From positions 92,195 through 156,194 of the forward strand of contig CAWBLP010000015.1 of assembly GCA_963789495.1 (NCBI GenBank): a DNA stretch of 64,000 nucleotides. The letters run 5' to 3'. The notes under the pieces are model-generated. The model saw nothing but the letters and a program-made list of their open reading frames with translations, made no database searches and was not told the DNA's origin. Each line of letters starts with the position of its first letter. The stretch's first letter is position 1. A program made the translations under genes and the position numbers. Shown piece by piece: positions 53,690-62,788 of this stretch. The stretch comes from CAWBLP01 sp963789495. GTDB taxonomy: Bacteria; Pseudomonadota; Alphaproteobacteria; Acetobacterales; Acetobacteraceae.

Positions 53690-54466
53690 ATGACCCATAA
53701 ATACTGCACCGTACAGGACGAAGGCCGCGTCCGTATCGTCACGTTGAACCGGCCGGAAGTGATGAATGCGCTGCACGCGGACGCGAATGACGAGCTTGCA
53801 ACCGTGTGGGATGAGTTTGCTGCCCGCGACGATCTATGGGTCGGCATCGTCACCGGTGCCGGCGAACGTGCGTTCTCGGCCGGCAATGACCTGAAAGTGC
53901 AGGCGGCAGGCAAACGTCGTCCCAATGGACCGAACGGCTTCGCCGGCATCTGTCATCGTTTCGATCTCGACAAGCCACTGATCGCGGCGGTGAACGGCAT
54001 CGCGATGGGCGGCGGATTTGAAACCGCGCTCGCCTGCGACATCATCATTGCCGCCGAGAATGCGCTGTTCGCCCTGCCGGAACCGCGCGTCGGCCTGATC
54101 GCCGGCGGCGGCGGCGTGCACCGGCTGCCGCGCATGATCCCGATGAAAAAGGCGATGGGCATGGTTCTGACCGGCCGCCGGGTGCCGGCCCGCGAAGGTT
54201 TCGAGCTCGGCTTCGTGACCGAAGTGGTGCCGCAGGGCCAGGCGCTGGAAGGTGCCAAACGCTGGGCGGCGTTGATCCTGGAATGTTCACCGAAGGCGGT
54301 GCGTGCCTCGAAACAGGCCTCGTATCGCGGCCTTGGCGAGCCGACTCTGGAACGTGCCATGCGCACCGTCTATCCGGCGCAGCAGGAGAACATCGAAAGC
54401 CAGGACTACATCGAAGGCCCGAAGGCGTTCGCCGAGAAGCGCAAGCCGGACTGGCAGAATCGATGA
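53690..54466 (+). CDS. Enoyl-CoA hydratase/isomerase family protein (CaiD-like)
   Basis: 258 residues of the crotonase fold: VRIVTLNRPEVMNALHADAN, VGIVTGAGERAFSAGNDLKV (oxyanion-hole), KPLIAAVNGIAMGGGFETAL (second oxyanion-hole), ALPEPRVGLIAGGGGVHRLP (Glu-containing catalytic region), ARIPMKKAMGMVLTG-like region (MIPMKKAMGMVLTGRRVPAR), and the C-terminal EGPKAFAEKRKPDWQNR. It hydrates enoyl-CoA esters. It follows a CaiB-like CoA-transferase by 132 bases, suggesting a catabolic module of CoA activation then hydration; the natural substrate is unknown. Confidence 0.9.
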   Translation: MTHKYCTVQDEGRVRIVTLNRPEVMNALHADANDELATVWDEFAARDDLWVGIVTGAGERAFSAGNDLKVQAAGKRRPNGPNGFAGICHRFDLDKPLIAAVNGIAMGGGFETALACDIIIAAENALFALPEPRVGLIAGGGGVHRLPRMIPMKKAMGMVLTGRRVPAREGFELGFVTEVVPQGQALEGAKRWAALILECSPKAVRASKQASYRGLGEPTLERAMRTVYPAQQENIESQDYIEGPKAFAEKRKPDWQNR

Positions 54467-54678
54467 TACGAAAACGATACGGTATTGCTGGCGTGGTCAT
54501 GGCGCGTGGTGCCTCGTCGGGACCCGTGACTTGCGGCGCGGCCGATGCGGTGCCGCGAAGCAGGATCACAGCGGCCGGACCGGCGTCGGCGCGCGGCCTC
54601 GATCCGCGCTGCCGGCATGATGGGCAGACCGCGCAATACCGCCGATTGATGCCGCCACAGTAGGAAGGCGAACCGCCC

Positions 54679-55035
54679 ATGGGCTTTCACGTGCACAACC
54701 TCTATTGCGACGCCGACGGCGAATCGCATTGGCGCGACATCGAGATCGACTGGGCCGAGGACGTCTCCGCCGGCAAGCTGTCCGCGCGCATGCCGGTGAA
54801 TGGAATCATCTTTCGCCAGACCCAGGCTGAACATGACCGTCCCTGGCATCCGGCGCCGCGGCGGCAATACATCATCAACCTCGACGCCGGCGTGGAGCTC
54901 ACCGCGAGCGACGGTGAGGCGCGCGTGATCGGCGCCGGCGAAGTGGTGCTGGTCGAGGACACCAGCGGCAAGGGTCATCTGTCCAAGTCGGTCAACAACC
55001 AGATGCGGCACTCGATCTTCGTGCCGATCGAATAG
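54679..55035 (+). CDS. Cupin-fold small protein, tandem paralogue 1
   Basis: 118 residues: MGFHVHNLYCDADGESHWRD, IEIDWAEDVSAGKLSARMPV, WHPAPRRQYIINLDAGVELT, ASDGEARVIGAGEVVLVEDT and SGKGHLSKSVNNQMRHSIFV. The beta-rich pattern with RRQYIINL...GxGEVVLVED...GKGHLS is that of single-domain cupins. A His in GHLS and Glu in VED may hold metal. It is ~65% identical by eye to the next gene. Weak upstream ribosome site (GGAAGG). Function unknown; position suggests the CoA-transferase/hydratase module. Confidence 0.75.
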   Translation: MGFHVHNLYCDADGESHWRDIEIDWAEDVSAGKLSARMPVNGIIFRQTQAEHDRPWHPAPRRQYIINLDAGVELTASDGEARVIGAGEVVLVEDTSGKGHLSKSVNNQMRHSIFVPIE

Positions 55036-55047
55036 GGAGCGACCTCC

Positions 55048-55398
55048 ATGCGCATTCACAACATCTACGTGGACGACAATGGCGAGACGCATTGGCGCGA
55101 CATCGAGGTGCAATGGGTCGAGGAGCGCAACGGCAGCAAGCTGTCGAAGCGTCTGCCGGCGACGGGTATCATCTTTCGCGAGACCTCCGGCGATTACGAT
55201 CTCGACTGGCATCCCGCGCCGCGGCGGCAATACATCATCAACCTCGATGGTGGCGTGCAGATCACCGCGAGCGACGGTGAGGCGCGCGAGATCGGGGCCG
55301 GCGAGGTGATCCTGGTGGAAGACATCCGTGGTAAGGGCCATCTGTCCAAGTCGATCGGCGGCAAGATGCGGCATTCGATTTTCGTGCCGATCGACTGA
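55048..55398 (+). CDS. Cupin-fold small protein, tandem paralogue 2
   Basis: 116 residues: MRIHNIYVDDNGETHWRDIE, VQWVEERNGSKLSKRLPATG, WHPAPRRQYIINLDGGVQIT, ASDGEAREIGAGEVILVEDI and GKGHLSKSIGGKMRHSIFVP. It begins 12 bases after paralogue 1 with GGGAG upstream. The shared WHPAPRRQYIINLD and GKGHLSKS blocks are nearly invariant while the N-termini differ, which points to an old tandem duplication with conserved ligand site. Confidence 0.78.
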   Translation: MRIHNIYVDDNGETHWRDIEVQWVEERNGSKLSKRLPATGIIFRETSGDYDLDWHPAPRRQYIINLDGGVQITASDGEAREIGAGEVILVEDIRGKGHLSKSIGGKMRHSIFVPID

Positions 55399-55869
55399 CC
55401 GGGATCAGGGGTTCCTGTCCTGCGGTCCCAAGTCGTGCCGGATGCAGGCCCGGCATCCGCGGCTTTGTTGCGCGCAACAAGGCGCCCATTGGATGACGGG
55501 CCTGCACCCCGTGCGCGGCGACACGGAGTAAAGCGCGTCCTGTGAGCAGCAGACTTTCGACCTCCAGCACGCTCTCCGCGTCGGGGTTTGGCACGGCCAT
55601 CTACGAAAGGAAGATCGTGCTACGAAAGGAAGATCGTGCAGCGCGTGCAGCGCGACCCGATCGTTCCGGTGTAGATGGCCGGGTCAGGCCCGGCCAAGAC
55701 GGGAAGTGCGCAGTTCGGATGCGGCGGTTTGCTTCATCTTCCTACGCATCCGGCCTGCGCTTGCCATGACATCGGGCCTGCACCCGCCATGGCGCGGTGC
55801 ACGGCGAAGAAGCGGTGGCGGTAGCGAGGTGGGGCACGAACCACCCACACCTCGCGCCCCTACAAACAA
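55399..55869. other. Intergenic with repeat family 2 fragment and a 19-bp tandem duplication
   Basis: About 470 bases. TACGAAAGGAAGATCGTGC occurs twice in direct succession (55602-55620, 55621-55639). A family 2 half-copy (GTAGATGGCCGGGTCAGGCC) is at about 55672-55705. No gene is supported. Confidence 0.6.
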
Positions 55870-56262
55870 TCACCCGGCTTCCAGCTCCTCCAGGATCGGG
55901 CACTCCGGCCGGGTGTCGCCGTGGCACCGCTCGACCAGGTCGGCCAATGCGCCGCGCACCGCGTGCAACTCCGCCAGTTTACGATCGAGCCGCGCGATAT
56001 GCTGCTGCGCCAGCGCCTTCACATCGGCACTGGCGCGGCTGCGATCGCGATACAGCGCCACCAGGCTCTTCAGGTCCTCGATGGAGAAGCCCAGCCGGCG
56101 CGCGCCGCCGACCAGGCGCAGCGTGGCGACATCCGCGTCGCTGTAGCTGCGATACTGGTTGGCGCCGCGTGCGGGTGCGCCGATCAGCCCGATCAATTCG
56201 TAGTAGCGGATGGTCTTGGGCGGCACGCCGGACCGCCTGGCGGCCTCGCCGATCGTCATCAT
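55870..56262 (-). CDS. cueR: MerR-family Cu(I)-responsive regulator, CueR-like
   Basis: 130 residues. The N-terminal winged helix is MTIGEAARRSGVPPKTIRYY, then ANQYRSYSDADVATLRLVGG and a dimerisation helix. The C-terminal metal loop CHGDTRPECPILEELE has the Cys pair of CueR-type copper/silver sensors. Its start overlaps the copA stop as ATGA, so it is read with the copper genes and probably controls them by twisting a promoter with a long 19-bp spacer upstream of copZ. Confidence 0.92.
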   Translation of the reverse strand: MMTIGEAARRSGVPPKTIRYYELIGLIGAPARGANQYRSYSDADVATLRLVGGARRLGFSIEDLKSLVALYRDRSRASADVKALAQQHIARLDRKLAELHAVRGALADLVERCHGDTRPECPILEELEAG

Positions 56263-58667
56263 CGCGTGTTGCCTCCAGCCGGGCGCCAGCGCCGCAGCAG
56301 CAAAGCGTTGCTCACCACGCTGACTGAGGAGAACGCCATCGCCGCCCCGGCCAGCATCGGGCTCAGCAGCCCCAACCCGGCAAGTGGAATGCCGACCGCA
56401 TTATAGAAGAACGCCCAGAACAGATTCTGCCGGATCTTCCGCCAGGTGGCGCGGCTGATCTCGATGGCGCCGGCAATCAGCAACGGGTCGCCGCGCATCA
56501 GCGTGATACCGGCCGCCTGCATCGCGACATCGGCGCCGGTGCCCATGGCGATGCCGACATCCGCCTGCGCCAGCGCCGGCGCGTCGTTCACGCCGTCGCC
56601 CACCATCGCCACGCGGTGGCCCTCGCCTTGCAGCCGCTCGACTTCCGCCGCCTTGTCGCCGGGCAGCACCTCGGCGCGGAAATCGGTGATGCCGAGTGCC
56701 TGGGCCACGGACTGGGCGGTGCGGCGGTTGTCGCCGGTGAGCAGAATGGTCGCGATGCCGGCGTCACGCAGGCGCTGCGCGGCCTCGGCGGCGTGCGGCT
56801 TGATCGGATCGGCCACGGCGATGATGCCGAGCAGGTCCGGCTGCGGCTCCAGCGCGGCCACCCACATCACCGTGCGTCCCTGGGTTTCCAACTCCGCGGC
56901 CTGGGTCTCCAGCGTCAGCGGCACAGCGTGCTGTTGCATCAGCGGGCGATTGCCGATCGCCAGCGGGCGGTCGCCAACCCGCGCCGTCAGGCCGAGGCCG
57001 GTATGGCTTTGGAACTCGGTCAGCTTCGCGAGCGGCTGGTCGCCGAACCGGGCCAGTACGGCGCGGCCCAGCGGATGCTCACTGCCAGCCTGGGCGGAGG
57101 CGGCGAGCCGCAGCAATTCGGCCTCGTCCCCGCCCTCGGAGGTCACGATTTCGGTGACCGCCGGCTTGCCTTCGGTCAGCGTGCCGGTCTTGTCGAGTAC
57201 GACGGTGTCGATCCCGTGGGCGCGTTCCAGTGCCTCGGCGTCGCGGATCAGGATGCCGGCGCGGGCGGCGGCACAGGTTCCCACCATCAACGCGGTGGGG
57301 GTGGCGAGGCCGAGCGCACAGGGGCAGGCGATCACCAGCACGGAGACGGCGGCGATCAGGCCGGCGACGAAGCTGCCGGCCAGGGCCCACCAGGCGACCA
57401 GGGCCACCAGGGCGCAGGCCAACACGACCGGCACGAACACCGCGGCAACGCGATCCACCAGGCGCTGCACCGGGGCCTTGCGCGACTGGGCGCCCTCCAC
57501 CAGCGCGATCACACGGGCCAGTGTGCTGTCCTCGCCGATCGCGGTGGTTGTCACCCGCAGCAGCCCGGCGCCGTTGATCGAGCCGCCCACCACCGTGCCG
57601 TCCGGCTGTTTCTCCACCGGCAGGCTCTCGCCGGTCAGCAGGCTTTCGTCCACCTGGCTGGTGCCGGACAGCACGCGCCCGTCGGTGGGAATCCGCTCCC
57701 CCGGGCGCACCACCACCACGTCACCAAGCGCGACCGCGGCAATCGGCAGTTCCACCTCGGCGCCGTCGCGCTCCACCCGCGCGGTGTCGGGCCGCAGCGC
57801 CATCAGGGCGCGGATCGCGGAGCCGGTGGAACGCTTGGCGCGGGCCTCCAGCCAGCGGCCGAACAGCACCAGGGTGATGACGACGGCGGCGGCCTCGAAA
57901 TAGCTGTGTTGGCCGGTGCCGGTAATCACCAGGAATACGCTGTAGCCATAGGCGGCGGAGGTGCCGAGGGCGACCAGCAGGTCCATATTGCCGGTGCCGG
58001 CGCGCAGCGCCTTCCACCCCGCGACATAGAACCGCCCGCCGATGACGAACTGCACCGGCGTGGCCAGCAGCAGCGCGAGCCAACCCGGCAGGGGGATGCC
58101 GAACATCGGCAGCAGCAGCGGTACGGTCAGCACCGCTGCGGCGGAGATGCGCCACAGCAGGCGGCGCAGGCGGGCGTCTTCCTCCGCCTCCAGCGCATGT
58201 TCGCGGTCGGCATGGCCGGTCAGCAGGGTGGCGTCGTAGCCGGCATCCTCCACCGCCTCGATCAGCGCCTCGGGGCGCAGCATGCCGGCGCGGAGTTCCA
58301 CCGATGCCTTCTCGGTGGCCAGGTTGACCTGAGCGCGCTGAACGCCAGGCACGGCCGCCAGCGCCTGCTCGACCCGGCCGGCGCAGGTGGCGCAGGTCAT
58401 GCCGGTGATGGCGAATTCCAGCCGTTCGGCCGGCACGTCGTAGCCGGCATCTTCCACTGCCTGCACCAGCGCGGCGGGCTTCGCCTGGTCCGGGTCATAG
58501 CGGATTTCGGCCTGCTCATCGGCCAGGTTCACCGTGGCCTGCACGCCGGGCAGGGCGTTCAGCGCGTGCTCCACCCGGCCGGCGCAGGTGGCACAGGTCA
58601 TGCCGGTGATCGGCAGGCGAATGCGCTCGCGGGCGGTGTCCCGCGGCGCGGAGACGACCGTGTCCAT
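56259..58667 (-). CDS. copA: Copper-exporting P1B-type ATPase
   Basis: 802 residues. Two N-terminal heavy-metal domains each have GMTCATCAGRVE (residues ~20 and ~90). Membrane helices follow, with the transport-site CPC in VLVIACPCALGLATPTALMV, the phosphorylation site VVLDKTGTLTEGKPAVTEIV, the HP motif SEHPLGRAVL, the hinge GHRVAMVGDGVNDAPALAQA, and the C-terminal NLFWAFFYNAVGIPLAGLGL. It exports Cu(I) from the cytoplasm. It begins 6 bases after the copZ stop and overlaps cueR. Confidence 0.96.
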   Translation of the reverse strand: MDTVVSAPRDTARERIRLPITGMTCATCAGRVEHALNALPGVQATVNLADEQAEIRYDPDQAKPAALVQAVEDAGYDVPAERLEFAITGMTCATCAGRVEQALAAVPGVQRAQVNLATEKASVELRAGMLRPEALIEAVEDAGYDATLLTGHADREHALEAEEDARLRRLLWRISAAAVLTVPLLLPMFGIPLPGWLALLLATPVQFVIGGRFYVAGWKALRAGTGNMDLLVALGTSAAYGYSVFLVITGTGQHSYFEAAAVVITLVLFGRWLEARAKRSTGSAIRALMALRPDTARVERDGAEVELPIAAVALGDVVVVRPGERIPTDGRVLSGTSQVDESLLTGESLPVEKQPDGTVVGGSINGAGLLRVTTTAIGEDSTLARVIALVEGAQSRKAPVQRLVDRVAAVFVPVVLACALVALVAWWALAGSFVAGLIAAVSVLVIACPCALGLATPTALMVGTCAAARAGILIRDAEALERAHGIDTVVLDKTGTLTEGKPAVTEIVTSEGGDEAELLRLAASAQAGSEHPLGRAVLARFGDQPLAKLTEFQSHTGLGLTARVGDRPLAIGNRPLMQQHAVPLTLETQAAELETQGRTVMWVAALEPQPDLLGIIAVADPIKPHAAEAAQRLRDAGIATILLTGDNRRTAQSVAQALGITDFRAEVLPGDKAAEVERLQGEGHRVAMVGDGVNDAPALAQADVGIAMGTGADVAMQAAGITLMRGDPLLIAGAIEISRATWRKIRQNLFWAFFYNAVGIPLAGLGLLSPMLAGAAMAFSSVSVVSNALLLRRWRPAGGNTR

Positions 58668-58673
58668 CGGAGG

Positions 58674-58910
58674 TCAGCCGGCGGCGGACGATATTTCGGC
58701 GCCGTAGCCGGCCTTGCGCACCGCGGCGAGCAGCGCGTCGGTTTCGGTATCCCCCTGCACGACGGCCCGTCCGGCGGCGAGGTCAACGTCCACGTCCTTC
58801 GCGCCGGGAACGCGGGACAGCACACGGGTCACGGCATTGACGCAGCCCTGGCAGGTCATGCCCGAGACGACGAGGGTTTTCGGGCCCGTTTCGATGGTGT
58901 TGGCCGACAT
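58674..58910 (-). CDS. copZ: Copper chaperone, heavy-metal-associated domain
   Basis: 78 residues. A single HMA domain with the metal-binding loop LVVSGMTCQGCVNAVTRVLS and the ferredoxin-like continuation KDVDVDLAAGRAVVQGDTET, LLAAVRKAGYGAEISS. It carries Cu(I) to CopA. GGAAGGAG lies 7 bases upstream of the ATG at 58910. First gene of copZ-copA-cueR. Confidence 0.93.
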   Translation of the reverse strand: MSANTIETGPKTLVVSGMTCQGCVNAVTRVLSRVPGAKDVDVDLAAGRAVVQGDTETDALLAAVRKAGYGAEISSAAG

Positions 58911-58944
58911 GATCGGCTCCTTCCGGTTATTCGTTCGGAAGTGG

Positions 58945-58974
58945 AGATGGGGATTACCACCACTGGAAGGTCAA
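58945..58974 (-). promoter_or_regulatory. Candidate CueR-controlled promoter of copZ-copA-cueR
   Basis: On the minus strand TTGACCTTCCAGTGGTGGTA followed by ATCCCCATCT lies about 35-65 bases upstream of the copZ start. TTGACC can act as -35, and ACCTTCC is the left arm typical of CueR boxes, followed by a 19-base gap as in MerR-type promoters. The right arm (GTAATCC) is imperfect, so binding is a prediction. Confidence 0.5.
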
Positions 58975-59522
58975 GGGGCCGGGCGCCGGCCTGGCATGGC
59001 GGGGAAAGTGGAGCGATGGCGCCGGGCCCGGGCCATCGCATGGGGCGGCAGAGGCGGGCAGATGGGCTCGGTTGGGTGGCGGCCATGGTGAAAGCAAAGC
59101 ATTCACCACGGAGGCAGAGCGAGCGCCACGGAGCGCCACGGAGTCGGTGATGGTGCAGCGGCCGTGCTGTATTCACCGGCTCCTGGGGCCCTCAGGGTCG
59201 TTGCTCCTATTTCGCTCGGAAGAACTGTTTCGCTGCGTCATGGCGGCGAAAGGGGTGTGCTCCAGTCTGCCTCACTATCGATGCGGGGCTGGCCCGGACA
59301 TCCAGACCCGGAACGAGGGTCGCGCGGGGATGACGATGCCCGATCATCCCGGGTAGATGGCCGGGTCAGGCCAAGTCAGGCGCGGCCGTGACGGGGGCAA
59401 AGATGCTCGGCCATGACGGTTTACAGATTGGGCGAGAGCCCCGAAGTCCCATCCGCGAATGCGCTGCATGCGGCAACGAAATCGTGGTCGGAACCCCGGC
59501 GGCCTGGTTGACGCGGTGCGGT
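58975..59522. other. Intergenic with repeat family 3 and family 2 copies
   Basis: About 550 bases. 59085-59240 is a family 3 block (AAGCATTCACCACGGAGGCA; direct GAGCGCCACG repeats). 59290-59400 is a family 2 block (GATCATCCCGGGTAGATGGC, CGGGTCAGGCC). No gene supported. Confidence 0.55.
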
Positions 59523-60416
59523 TCAGCCCACCAGATCGTCCCAGCGCGGGCAGGTTCGCTGCTCGATCGGCCGCAGCCAGGCTTGGTAATTCCCGGCATG
59601 GATCACCGTGGCCGGCAGCATGATTTCGGGCGGCACCTTCTCGCCGCGCAAATGGCGCAGTGCGGCCTGGGTCGCCAGGCAGCCCATGGTGAAGCCGCTG
59701 TAATCCAGCGATGCGAGCATTCGCCCGGCGCCGATCGCCTGCGCCGCCGGGATGATGCCGTTGATCCCGGTCACCGCCGCCACACGACCGGCCTCCGCCA
59801 GGGCGTCCAGCACGCCCAGTGCCATCGTGTCATTGGCGCACAGCACCGCGTCCAGCTTGGGCAAGGTGGGCAGCAGGTCGGCCATCACCGCATGCGCATC
59901 CGGCTGCTGGTAGCGGCCCGACACGCTGGCCAGCACGCGGATACCCGGCCAGCCGACCAGCGCCTGGTGGAAGCCGCGCAGCCGGTCCCGGCTGGTGGGT
60001 GCGGTGTCGGTGCCCTGCATGATGACGATGTCGCCGGACCCGCCGAGTGACCGGCACAGATAGTTGGCGATGCCGCGGCCCAGCGCCTCATCGTCGCCGC
60101 CGATGAAACTGACGAAGCGGCCCGGATGCATCCGGTTGACGAAGCTGATCAGCGGGATGCCGGCCTGGTTCGCCCGCGCCACCGCCGGCGCCAGCGCGGC
60201 ATCGTCGGCGACCGAGATCAGGATGGCGTCGGGCCGTTCGGCAATGACCGCGTCGAGCAGCGCGATCTGCTGCGCGGCATCGTCCGGCGTGGCGGGGACG
60301 TGGTGGGTGGTGCGCGCCGCCTTCGCCTGCGCCGCCCGATCGCAGCCGAGGCGGAACGCCGAATAGTTCGGATTGGTGGCGTTCTTGGTGAAGACGGCGA
60401 TGCGGGGTTCCGGCAT
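59523..60416 (-). CDS. Sugar-type periplasmic-binding-fold protein without a signal peptide
   Basis: 297 residues from the ATG at 60416 (2 bases after the queA stop; the longer reading to 60491 runs inside queA). Type I binding-protein fold as in ribose/LacI-like binding proteins: RIAVFTKNATNPNYSAFRLG, LLDAVIAERPDAILISVADD, AGIPLISFVNRMHPGRFVSF, IGGDDEALGRGIANYLC, DTAPTSRDRLRGFHQALVGW, LDAVLCANDTMALGVLDALA and VTGINGIIPAAQAIGAGRML. The mature-like start has no signal peptide, so unless the start is wrong it is cytoplasmic and may sense rather than transport. No permease or ATPase gene is nearby. Confidence 0.8.
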   Translation of the reverse strand: MPEPRIAVFTKNATNPNYSAFRLGCDRAAQAKAARTTHHVPATPDDAAQQIALLDAVIAERPDAILISVADDAALAPAVARANQAGIPLISFVNRMHPGRFVSFIGGDDEALGRGIANYLCRSLGGSGDIVIMQGTDTAPTSRDRLRGFHQALVGWPGIRVLASVSGRYQQPDAHAVMADLLPTLPKLDAVLCANDTMALGVLDALAEAGRVAAVTGINGIIPAAQAIGAGRMLASLDYSGFTMGCLATQAALRHLRGEKVPPEIMLPATVIHAGNYQAWLRPIEQRTCPRWDDLVG

Positions 60417-60417
60417 G

Positions 60418-61478
60418 TCAGTCCTCCCGTTCCAGCAGGCACGCGTCGCCGTAGGAATAGAACCGATAGCCGGTCTCAATGGCATGCGCATAGGCGGCGC
60501 GCATCCGGGCGGTGCCGGCGAAGGCGCAGACCAGCATGAACAGGGTCGAGCGCGGCAGGTGGAAGTTGGTCAGCAGCAGATCCACTGCGCGGAACCGGTA
60601 GCCGGGCAGGATGAACAGGCTCGGTGTCGCCGGCGAACGGGCGGATGCGGCCGGTGTCGTCCGCGGCCGTTTCCAGCAGGCGGACGCTGGTGGTGCCGAC
60701 CGCGACGATACGGCCGCCATCGCGTCGGGCGGCGTTGATGGTGTCGGCCGCCGCCTTGGTCGATCTCGCCGCGCTCGGCGTGGATGCGGTGCTGCGCGAT
60801 GTCGTCGCCACGCACCGGCAGGAAGGTGCCGGCGCCGACATGCAGGGTCAGCGTGACGCGGCCGGATGCCGCGCCGCGTCCAGCGCCGCCAGCAGGGCCG
60901 AGGTGAAGTGCAGCCCGGCGGTCGGGGCCGCGACCGCGCCCTCCTGCGCCGCGAACACGGTCTGGTAGTCGGCGGCGTCGTCGGCAGTTCGGGCCGTGCC
61001 GGGCGGGCGATATAGGGCGGCAGCGCCAGCGCGCCGGCGCGGTGCAGTGCCGCACCGAACGCAGCGTCCTGGCAGGTTGAAGCGCAACGCCACGCCGCCA
61101 TCCGGATCCCGCTGCTCCACCGTCGCGGTGAGATCCGCAGCGCCGTCGAAACCGAGCGCATCCCCCACGCGCAGCCGCCGCGCATTGCGTGCCAGCGCGT
61201 GCCAGGTGCCGTCCGGCAAGCGGGCGGTCCAGCGTGATGCCGAACTGTGCCGCGCCGCGCCGCGCGTGCAGCTGCGCCGGGATGACCTTGGTGTCGTTCG
61301 CCACCAGCAGGTCGCCGGGCCGCAGCAGCTCCGGCAGGTCGCGCACGATGCGATCGGCCAGGGTGCCGCCGGCGACGTGCAGCAGGCGGGCGGCGTCGCG
61401 TCGGCCGCGCCGGATGCTGGGCGATGCGTTCGGCAGGCAGGGCGAAGTCGAAATCCGCGATGCGGCGGACGCGGCCAT
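60418..61478 (-). pseudogene. queA: tRNA S-adenosylmethionine ribosyltransferase-isomerase QueA, frameshifted
   Basis: About 350 residues when repaired; QueA adds the epoxycyclopentane ring to preQ1 in tRNA. Pieces: DFDFALPAERIAQHPARP, DAARLLHVAGGTLADRIVRD, LPELLRPGDLLVANDTKVIP, AQLHARRGAAQFGITLDRPL, then LARNARRLRVGDALGFDGAA, YQTVFAAQEGAVAAPTAGLH, FTSALLAALDAA, VTLTLHVGAGTFLPVRGDDI, TINAARRDGGRIVAVGTTSV, RLLETAADDTGRIRPFAGDT, LLLTNFHLPRSTLFMLVCAF, YAHAIETGYRFYSYGDACLL. At least five single-base shifts separate them. It directly follows the precursor-transporter gene. Confidence 0.9.
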
Positions 61479-62034
61479 CAGCCGGGCGTCGGCGCCACGC
61501 GGCGCAGCAGCCGCACCAGCGGCACCGCGATCAGCACCGCCCAGAGCTTGCCGATCGATCTGCCCGGGCAGGAATTCCAGGCTGCCGAAGGCCAGCGTGA
61601 GGAACACGACCGAATCCACGCACCAGCCCGACCAGCGACGACGCCACCACCGCGGTGACCAGCCGCCGCCGCTGCAACGGGGTATAGACGGCGAAATCCG
61701 CCAGTTCGCTCGAGCGCGAAGGCGGTGCCGGAGGCCAGCACCAGCGCAGCCTGGCGCCACCAGGGTGGACAGGGCGGTGCCCAGCGCGATCGCCGCCAGC
61801 CCCCAACGCAGCCCCAGGCAGCGCTGCAGCACGTCGCGCAGCACCAGCGCCGCGCCCACGGTCAGCACGCCGGAGGGCGCCAGGATGCCAGGCGCCACCG
61901 GCACCAGGCAGGGGCCCTGCGGCACGCAGACCGTGCCGACATGCTGGATCATCCAGTTGGCGAGCGGGATCGAGCCCAGGAAGCAGGCGAAGGCGGCAAG
62001 CCCGATCAGGCGGCGGCAGCTCGTCGTGCATCAT
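61478..62034 (-). pseudogene. Queuosine precursor transporter (VUT/YhhQ family), frameshifted
   Basis: About 185 residues, five to six membrane helices. Pieces: WMIQHVGTVCVPQGPCLVPV, APGILAPSGVLTVGAALVLR, DVLQRCLGLRWGLAAIALGT; shift; LASGTAFAL, ELADFAVYTPLQRRRLVTAV, VASSLVGLV; shift; DSVVFLTLAFGSLEFLPGQI, GKLWAVLIAVPLVRLLRRVA. The family imports preQ0/preQ1, and its stop overlaps the start of queA, which matches that role. Several single-base shifts are present; the start is tentative and overlaps the end of the VOC gene by 29 bases. Confidence 0.82.
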
Positions 62035-62435
62035 CGTTCGACTGGTAGGAGGCGATCTCGACCAGGTTGCCGTCCGGGTCGCGGCAATACACCGACTGGA
62101 TCGGTCCCAGCGCGCCGGCGCGCTCGCCGGGGCCGATCAGGATGGTGACGCCGCAATCGTGCAGATGGGCGACCACCTCATCGGGCGGCACGGCGGTGAT
62201 GAAGCAGACATCGGCCGGAGCCGGGCCCGTCATTCACGCCGGTGGGCCAGCTGCCGGGATCGGCGTCGGCGGGGCGCAGGTTGATCTTCTGGCCGCCGAA
62301 CTTCAGCGCGGTGCGGTGGTGCGGGCCGAATTCCTCGCGCTCCATGCCGAGCACGCGCTGGTACCAGGCCGCGGCGATCTCCACGTCCTTCACGTTCAGC
62401 ACGATGTGGTCGATGCGGTCGATGGTGAAGCGCAT
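62006..62435 (-). pseudogene. VOC-superfamily (glyoxalase-like) protein, one frameshift
   Basis: About 140 residues. MRFTIDRIDHIVLNVKDVEI, AAAWYQRVLGMEREEFGPHH, RTALKFGGQKINLRPADADP and GSWPTGVN, then one extra base near 62214 and PAPADVCFITAVPPDEVVAH, LGPIQSVYCRDPDGNLVEIA. The metal-binding His (DHIVL) and Glu (GNLVEIA) are in place. These proteins bind a divalent metal and act as glyoxalases, dioxygenases or antibiotic-binding proteins; the substrate is unknown. Confidence 0.85.
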
Positions 62436-62788
62436 CGGGATCTGCTCGCCTTGGTTCTGGGTTGTGCGGGCGGGAGGTAGCCGATTTTGCCGCCAGGGGA
62501 AACGGGTGGCTTGGCTGTCGCGCGCCCAGGCAAGGCACGCAACGCCTGGTCTGCTTCCGGGAGCGCCGGGGGCCTCGGTTCGTCCATCACCGCCTTGCAG
62601 CCGCCGCAGGGCCGGATGAAACCGCCTGGCCGGACGTCCGGCGGCCGGCAGTGCGCGTCCCATGGCGGCGACGGCCCGGGGTCAGGCCGTGGCGAGCATC
62701 AGAGTTCGCTGGATATCGAACCGAGCCTGCGCGGCATGGGAGACCGGCCGAATCCAGGTGTCTGCCAACCGGCCTTCGGCAGGCCGTC
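62436..62788. other. Intergenic, no gene seen
   Basis: About 350 bases between the VOC gene and the IS630 element. GC-rich in all frames; no start with ribosome site or family text recognised. Confidence 0.4.
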
